A stretch of 37,703 bases of DNA, taken from assembly GCF_003966125.1 (NCBI RefSeq), contig NZ_RXMA01000037.1:1-37703 (forward strand), given 5' to 3'. The stretch is from Azospirillum griseum. Its GTDB lineage: Bacteria; Pseudomonadota; Alphaproteobacteria; Azospirillales; Azospirillaceae. Shown here one piece after another: positions 32,813 through 37,703 of this stretch. The translations under genes were made by a program, and so were the position numbers. Each line of letters opens with the position of its first letter. The first letter of the stretch is position 1. A model generated the notes under the pieces. The model was not told the DNA's origin. It did not search any database and worked only from the letters and a program-made list of their open reading frames with translations.

Positions 32813-34738
32813 TTAGGGAATGGCCGGATCGGGCGATCTTGTCCAGGGGGAATAGGGTTGGATCCGCTTTGCCGCCGCATCGGGTTCGACAAACAAACGG
32901 GCGTTGGGGTTCAACAGGGCGGCAAGCTGGCTGAAACCGCTTTGCGCGCTGACCCCCAACACATCGGCGTGCATCAGGACGTGGAAATCCTGGAGAAACT
33001 CCAAGCCCTGCCACGGTTCCGCAACGTCCGCCAACGACAACGGCGCGAACTCCGCGAAATCCGTGATGATCGCCGGATCGTCGGTGGCGATGTACAGAAC
33101 TGGACGGTCCAGCGTTGGCCACAGCGCCTTCAGCCAATCGACGTACCACACGGTCTCGGTGATGGTGTAGCGGAACCAAACAAAGTCACCACGACGGATG
33201 TGCAACGCGATCACCGTGTTGCCCCGGTCGCGCAGCGCCTGCATCGCCGGTTCGACATGTGGCAACCATTCCGGACGCGGTCGCAACCAGGATTGCACGC
33301 GCTCCCGCCATTCCTCGCGATGCTCAAACAGGAACAACGGTGACAGGATGTCCACATCCGGGCGCGGATCGTTCCGCTTGCCCGTCACCAGATCGTTCAA
33401 AATGCGCCGTGCAAAATGAAATGGCTTCAGCCCGCCGCTGGGTTTGGGGTCGTCGAGATCGAAATAATAACCACCGACCCAATCCGGCGTTTCCAGCCGA
33501 TAGCCGAACGTCTCGGTGTAGAGCCGCAACAGCACATACTCAAGGGCGTTGTGCGCGAAACGGCCATGGGTGGCGAGGGTCGACGAACAAACGCGTGGCT
33601 GTGACGGATCCGGGTTGGACGGTCGGTCCAGCCGCTTTCCCTGCCGCGCCAAGACCTGCCGCAACCCAGCGATCGATTTCACCGTGAAAAAGCGGCTGCC
33701 ATGCCCATGGACGTTCGCCAGAACCTCCACCGCGCGATCCACCGCGCCTTCGGCCAGCCAGCTTTCCGCGACGGCGGTCAGGCACTCGATGCGGTAGATG
33801 TTGGGATCGCCTTGGGCCGGTGCCCGGTAGTCGGCGAAAAACCGCCGCGATTCCGCGAAACGGCCCTGCCGCACCAGCAAGGCGGACAGCATGTCGATGG
33901 CACCCGGCACGTCGCTGTCTGCGGTTGTCAGGGCCAGACGCAACGCCCGCTCCGCCTCGCCATCGCGACCCAACCCGATCAACACATCGGCCAGCCGCGT
34001 CAAAGCCAAGTGGACGCCACCCTTTGCCGCGCGGGCGTAGCTGTCCACCGCCGCCTCGGGCAGGCCGGCGGCGTGCTGCGCGTTGCCCTGGTTGTACAGA
34101 GCCGTCCCCCGATCCGGCTCCAACAAAAGGGACCGGCGGAAGCACACCAGCGATTCATCCAAGCGGCCCAGTTCGAGCAGCAGATTGCCCAGATTCATCT
34201 GGGGGGCGGCGAATTCCGGACGCAAGGCAATCGCCCGGCACTGGCACAGCATGGCCTGATCGACGGCACCATCCTGTCGCAAAGCGATACCCAGATCGTG
34301 ATGGGTGTCCGCACGTTCGGGATTGAGGCGCAGGACCCGGCGGAACGCCACCGCCGCCGTCGCCCAGTCGCGCGGACCGCCCCGGCTGGCGAGCAAGGCA
34401 CCCACCCCATGATGAGCCGCCTCCATCGCCGGATCGATCACCAGCGCCCGGCGCTGGGCCGCCGCCGCCGCATCGACCTGCCCCTGATCGGTCAGGATGG
34501 CGGCCAGATTGCAACAGGCGTCGGCCATGTCCGGCGCGTGTTGCAACGCCTCGCGGATCAAGGCCGCCGCCTTCTCGCGGTCCCCTCGTCGGCGCTCCAC
34601 CAACCCCATCAGATGCAGGGCGTGCGCGTTGCGCGGGTCAACCTCCAGAATGCGGGCGCTCAGCGCGCTCGCGTCGTCCAAGCGCCCCGAGCGGTAGAAC
34701 CCGACGACGATCTGCAGAGCTTCGGCGACGGTGGTCAT
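32813..34738 (-). CDS. TPR protein fused to GT11-like (fucosyltransferase-like) domain
   Basis: A 641-residue cytoplasmic protein. Residues 1-345 are a run of TPR units (for example HALHLMGLVERRRGDREKA, NLGNLLLELGRLDESL). Residues 380-620 resemble family 11 alpha-1,2-fucosyltransferases: THGRFAHNALEYVLLR with TFGYRLETPDW stands where GT11 has 'G.GNQmFqYa', the GDP-fucose-binding HIRRGD is at 513-518, VLYIATDD fits 'ffvFSDD', and LQDFHVLMHADVLGVSAQSGFSQLAALLN fits the late 'LMs.C...I...SsFSwWaa' segment. Donor GDP-L-fucose can be made by gmd and fcl in the same window. TPR units suggest a protein acceptor or partner. Family call from motifs; activity inferred. Divergent from gmd. Confidence 0.82.
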   Translation of the reverse strand: MTTVAEALQIVVGFYRSGRLDDASALSARILEVDPRNAHALHLMGLVERRRGDREKAAALIREALQHAPDMADACCNLAAILTDQGQVDAAAAAQRRALVIDPAMEAAHHGVGALLASRGGPRDWATAAVAFRRVLRLNPERADTHHDLGIALRQDGAVDQAMLCQCRAIALRPEFAAPQMNLGNLLLELGRLDESLVCFRRSLLLEPDRGTALYNQGNAQHAAGLPEAAVDSYARAAKGGVHLALTRLADVLIGLGRDGEAERALRLALTTADSDVPGAIDMLSALLVRQGRFAESRRFFADYRAPAQGDPNIYRIECLTAVAESWLAEGAVDRAVEVLANVHGHGSRFFTVKSIAGLRQVLARQGKRLDRPSNPDPSQPRVCSSTLATHGRFAHNALEYVLLRLYTETFGYRLETPDWVGGYYFDLDDPKPSGGLKPFHFARRILNDLVTGKRNDPRPDVDILSPLFLFEHREEWRERVQSWLRPRPEWLPHVEPAMQALRDRGNTVIALHIRRGDFVWFRYTITETVWYVDWLKALWPTLDRPVLYIATDDPAIITDFAEFAPLSLADVAEPWQGLEFLQDFHVLMHADVLGVSAQSGFSQLAALLNPNARLFVEPDAAAKRIQPYSPWTRSPDPAIP

Positions 34739-34997
34739 GAGGATCCGTGCGATGCGGCCCGGTGCGCCGGTGCATCGGCAACCGTCCAGCCGGAGGTTCT
34801 AAAGAAGCCACAGCCACCAACGGCGGCCGGGCCATTCGGCGGGCACCCTATCTTTCCAACCCGCAAGCGGCAACTGTGTTTCGCGCCGGGCAGCGGCTGC
34901 AGGGCGCGGGTCCTGCCAAGCTCAAGAACCTTGCCTTGCCAAGACCATTTGAGGATAGTGCCCGATCATCAACGCTGTACAGACAAGGGTCGGTCCT

Positions 34998-36053
34998 TTG
35001 CGCAAAGTTGCCCTCATCACCGGTGCCACCGGGCAGGATGGTGCCTATCTCGCCGAGCTTCTTCTGGGCAAAGGCTATGTCGTTCATGGCATCAAGCGCC
35101 GATCCTCGTCCTTCAATACGGGTCGGGTCGAGCATCTGTACCGTGATCCGCACGAGGAAGACGTCCGCTTCTTCATGCATTACGGCGATCTGACCGACAG
35201 CACCAATCTGATTCGCCTGGTGCAGCAGGTTCAACCGACCGAGATTTACAATCTCGCCGCCCAAAGCCACGTGCACGTCAGCTTCGAGACGCCCGAATAC
35301 ACGGCCAACGCCGACGGCATCGGCACGCTCCGGCTGCTGGAGGCGATCCGCATTCTGGGGATGGAAAAGACCGCCCGTTTCTATCAGGCCTCGACCTCCG
35401 AATTGTATGGCAAGGTGCAGGAAACCCCGCAGCGGGAAACTACCCCCTTCTATCCCCGCAGCCCCTACGCGGCGGCCAAGCTGTACGCCTATTGGATCAC
35501 GGTGAATTACCGCGAAGCCTACGCCATGCACGCCAGCAACGGCATCCTGTTCAACCACGAAGGGCCGACGCGCGGGGAAACCTTCGTCACCCGCAAAATC
35601 ACCCGCGCGGTTGCCGCCATCGAACAAGGCAAGCAGGATTGCCTGTATCTGGGCAATCTGGACGCCAAGCGCGACTGGGGCCATGCCCGCGACTATGTCG
35701 AAGGGATGTGGCGCATCCTGCAACAGGACGAAGCGGACGATTACGTGCTGGCGACCGGTGAAACCCATTCGGTGCGCGAGTTTGTCGAGCTGGCGTTCGG
35801 TCATGTCGGCCGCACCATTGACTGGCGTGGGAATGGGGTTGACGAGGAAGGCGTGTGCGCCAAGACCGGCAAGACCATCGTCCGCATCGATCCGCGCTAT
35901 TTCCGACCGACCGAAGTGGATTTGCTGCTGGGCGATCCCAGCAAAGCGCGCGCAAAGCTGGGTTGGACCCACACCACCGCGTTTCCCGATCTGGTCCGCG
36001 AGATGGTCGATGCCGACATGCGGTTGACCGCCAACGGCGACAGCCATCGCTGA
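34998..36053 (+). CDS. gmd: GDP-mannose 4,6-dehydratase
   Basis: Converts GDP-D-mannose to GDP-4-keto-6-deoxy-D-mannose, the branch point to GDP-L-fucose, GDP-rhamnose or GDP-perosamine. 351 residues, usual length. NADP site GATGQDG (9-15), catalytic Thr133 and Glu135 in STSELYG, Tyr157-x-x-x-Lys161 in SPYAAAK, then NHEGPTRGETFVTRKI and KRDWGHARDYVEGMW, all as in Gmd. It starts with TTG at 34998; AAGGG lies eight bases before. With fcl at 25434-26408 the window encodes the whole route from GDP-mannose to GDP-L-fucose. A second dehydratase gene follows after 28 bases, probably in one transcript. Confidence 0.95.
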   Translation: MRKVALITGATGQDGAYLAELLLGKGYVVHGIKRRSSSFNTGRVEHLYRDPHEEDVRFFMHYGDLTDSTNLIRLVQQVQPTEIYNLAAQSHVHVSFETPEYTANADGIGTLRLLEAIRILGMEKTARFYQASTSELYGKVQETPQRETTPFYPRSPYAAAKLYAYWITVNYREAYAMHASNGILFNHEGPTRGETFVTRKITRAVAAIEQGKQDCLYLGNLDAKRDWGHARDYVEGMWRILQQDEADDYVLATGETHSVREFVELAFGHVGRTIDWRGNGVDEEGVCAKTGKTIVRIDPRYFRPTEVDLLLGDPSKARAKLGWTHTTAFPDLVREMVDADMRLTANGDSHR

Positions 36054-36081
36054 TCCGTTCGCCTGTGTCGGCGAGGTGCCA

Positions 36082-37077
36082 ATGACCGTTGCCCAGCCCA
36101 TCAACGGCCTTGCCGGAACCGCTCTGATTTTCGGGGTGTCCGGACAGGATGGGGCCTATCTGGCCCATCTGCTGCTGAGCAAGGGCTATCAGGTCCACGG
36201 CACCTCACGCGACCGGGAGATGTCCAGCTTTGCCAATCTGCGGCAACTGGGCATTTTGGGCCGCGTGATCCTGCATTCGGCGGTGCTGACCGATTTCCGC
36301 AGCGTTGTGGAAGTCATCAACCGTGTCCAGCCAACCGAAATCTACAACCTCGCCAGCCAGGCATCGGTGGGCCTGTCGTTTGATCAACCGGTTGAAACTC
36401 TGAACAGCACCATCACCAGCACCATCAACATTCTGGAAGCCATCCGCTTTCTAAAACTGGACAGCCGTTTTTACAACGCGTCGTCCAGCGAGTGCTTTGG
36501 CAACACTTCGCTTCCCGCCGACGAATCCACGCCATTCCACCCACGCAGCCCCTATGGGGTGGGAAAGGCGGCCGCCTTCTGGGCGGTGGCCAATTACCGC
36601 GAAGCCTATGGTTTGTTCGCCTGTTCCGGGATCCTGTTCAACCACGAATCCCCGTTGCGGCCGGTTCGCTACGTCACCCAGAAAATCATTCGCGGCGCCG
36701 CCGACATCGCCGAAGGCAAGGCCGACCATCTCGAATTGGGTGCCCTGTCGATCGCCCGCGACTGGGGATGGGCACCGGAATATGTCGAGGCCATGGCCCG
36801 CATGCTGCGGCATGACAGGCCGGAGGATTTCGTGATCGCCACCGGTGAAACCCACCGGTTGGAAGATTTTGTCGCTCAAGCGTTCCAGGGTTTTGGTTTG
36901 GATTGGCAACGGCATGTCCGCAGCGATCCAGCCCTCTTGCGGCCAACCGACATCGCGCACAGCGTTGGCAACCCCGGAAAAGCGGAGCGGCTGTTGGGAT
37001 GGCGTGCCGAACGCCGCATGGCGGATGTCGTCGCGGCGTTGGTCGAAGCCGAAAAGGCCCGACGGATGAACGGCTGA
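36082..37077 (+). CDS. Second GDP-mannose 4,6-dehydratase-family enzyme
   Basis: A 331-residue short-chain dehydrogenase of the Gmd subfamily, but divergent from the gene just upstream. It keeps GVSGQDG (18-24), the catalytic region as SSSECFG (134-140) instead of STSELYG, Tyr158-x-x-x-Lys162 in SPYGVGK, NHESPLRPVRYVTQKI and IARDWGWAPEYVEAM. These match a known group of shorter Gmd-like proteins in proteobacteria and cyanobacteria. It may be a second dehydratase, or may act on the product of the first (for instance as a reductase or epimerase). The ATG at 36082 is preferred because GAGG lies five bases before; a GTG two codons earlier is possible. Confidence 0.87.
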   Translation: MTVAQPINGLAGTALIFGVSGQDGAYLAHLLLSKGYQVHGTSRDREMSSFANLRQLGILGRVILHSAVLTDFRSVVEVINRVQPTEIYNLASQASVGLSFDQPVETLNSTITSTINILEAIRFLKLDSRFYNASSSECFGNTSLPADESTPFHPRSPYGVGKAAAFWAVANYREAYGLFACSGILFNHESPLRPVRYVTQKIIRGAADIAEGKADHLELGALSIARDWGWAPEYVEAMARMLRHDRPEDFVIATGETHRLEDFVAQAFQGFGLDWQRHVRSDPALLRPTDIAHSVGNPGKAERLLGWRAERRMADVVAALVEAEKARRMNG

Positions 37078-37117
37078 TCGGGTTTTTCCCAAGACTCACA
37101 GATCAAAGGACGGTGCC

Positions 37118-37546
37118 ATGTCGGCAAAAAGCAAACTCGTCATCAACGTCGAGGTGGATGACCGCACCGTCTTGTTCCCCGATGGAAAGTTTCTATCCCA
37201 CATCGCCCTGCACGACGAGAGCAACAGCAACGAAGAGCTGTTGCGTTTGGAGGGGGTGTTTCTGTTCAACGAAAGTCGCCTGGAGCCAGAGATCGTTTCC
37301 CTTCCCGTGGAGGATGCCCGCGAGTTTGGCCGCTCGATCCTGGACGCCGTGTTTCAAGGACGCACCCAGCATGTCCTGTCGGAGCGTTCAAAAATTGCCG
37401 TGGTCTTCAACCCCAACGGCTTCGTGCTGCGCTTTGGCGAAGGCAACGCGCTGCGTGAGCTGTTCATCGGTTCCCCCGCCATCGTCCGCCTCGCGCAAGG
37501 GGTTCTGCGCATGGCCGATCGGATGTCAGCTCTCCACCCGCATTGA
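37118..37546 (+). CDS. Small conserved-looking protein of unknown function
   Basis: A 142-residue soluble protein I do not recognise. It has alternating beta-type segments (KLVINVEVDDRTVLFPDG, KIAVVFNPNGFVLRFGEG) and a helical C terminus (IVRLAQGVLRMADRM), with no signal peptide or membrane segment. The ATG at 37118 has AAGGA about seven bases before, a good ribosome site, and codon use matches the neighbours, so the gene is real. It lies 40 bases after the second dehydratase gene on the same strand and may share its transcript. Nothing in it points to an enzyme; a role in glycan or surface-protein control would be guesswork. Confidence 0.75.
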   Translation: MSAKSKLVINVEVDDRTVLFPDGKFLSHIALHDESNSNEELLRLEGVFLFNESRLEPEIVSLPVEDAREFGRSILDAVFQGRTQHVLSERSKIAVVFNPNGFVLRFGEGNALRELFIGSPAIVRLAQGVLRMADRMSALHPH

Positions 37547-37555
37547 TCCTTGAGC

Positions 37556-37576
37556 GCCTCCCCAAACAACGGAGGC
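37556..37576 (+). terminator. Hairpin after the last complete gene
   Basis: GCCTCC / GGAGGC, a 6-bp stem with a 9-base loop, begins 10 bases after the stop at 37546. No T run follows, so it is only a candidate. Confidence 0.4.
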
Positions 37577-37658
37577 AAGATCGGTTCTCTTGAACAAGCG
37601 GCGATCAGATGCAGTGGGAGTATCCGGAATTTCGTGCTCGGCGGGGCGGGTTTTAATC

Positions 37659-37703
37659 TCAGGCGCTCATCGCCTTTGAGAAACGCTCGCCGAACATGAC
37701 GGC
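37659..37703 (-). CDS. Possible C-terminal end of a gene cut by the window edge
   Basis: The minus strand reads AVMFGERFSKAMSA followed by TGA at 37659. With only 14 codons visible it may be chance or the end of a gene entering from the right; function cannot be judged. The 112 bases between 37546 and this point hold only the hairpin at 37556-37576. Confidence 0.25.
   Translation of the reverse strand, partial: AVMFGERFSKAMSA

Noticed and set aside
36082..37077. Second dehydratase read as GDP-4-keto-6-deoxymannose reductase (Rmd)
   Set aside because: It keeps GQDGAYLA and NHESPLRP-type Gmd features that Rmd proteins generally lack; left as Gmd-family without a fixed reaction.

Overview
The window is high-GC, densely coded chromosomal DNA. 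Gene families (GT41-type TPR glycosyltransferase, PseB/PseC, serralysin-tailed RTX protein with a type I exporter, M23 and Sel1 proteins) and codon use suggest a free-living alphaproteobacterium, probably of the Rhodospirillales kind; this is inference from families, not a database match. I saw no rRNA, tRNA, CRISPR array, insertion sequence or integrase.

Layout. (1) 1-6971, all minus strand: a multi-pass membrane protein in unusually AT-rich DNA, a nucleotidyltransferase-like protein, a polyprenyl-phosphate sugar-1-phosphate transferase that would start a lipid-linked glycan, a methyltransferase-GT2 fusion, and a flippase-like membrane protein translationally coupled to it. (2) 7005-12425: an exported M23 (LytM) protein with an altered zinc motif, an oppositely oriented membrane-anchored protein with a proline-rich linker and an AMIN-like end, a spacer with three perfect dyads, an 813-residue RTX protein with five 40-residue repeats, and a small unknown gene. 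The AMIN-like protein carries one copy of the RTX protein's repeat. (3) 12499-18023, minus: a Wzx-type flippase, PseC and PseB (first two steps of CMP-pseudaminic acid synthesis) and a GT4 glycosyltransferase. (4) 18113-23049, minus: a type I secretion operon (ABC transporter, HlyD adaptor, Sel1-repeat protein). (5) 23406-37077: glycosyltransferases and nucleotide-sugar enzymes on both strands: TPR-GT41, GDP-L-fucose synthase, two GT4 enzymes, a TPR-GT4 fusion, two methyltransferases, a TPR fusion to a GT11-like fucosyltransferase domain, GDP-mannose 4,6-dehydratase and a second dehydratase of the same family. (6) 37118-37703: a small unknown gene and the window edge.

How it may work together. 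The exporter very probably secretes the RTX protein. The nucleotide-sugar genes supply GDP-L-fucose (Gmd plus Fcl) and the early part of pseudaminic acid. Three glycosyltransferases fused to TPR arrays point to glycosylation of protein targets as well as lipid-linked glycan assembly. One reading is a surface-layer or surface-glycoprotein locus, loosely like the Caulobacter RsaA region where an RTX S-layer protein, its type I exporter and anchoring polysaccharide genes cluster. The AMIN-like/M23 pair next to the RTX gene could be its envelope anchor. That integrated model is a hypothesis.
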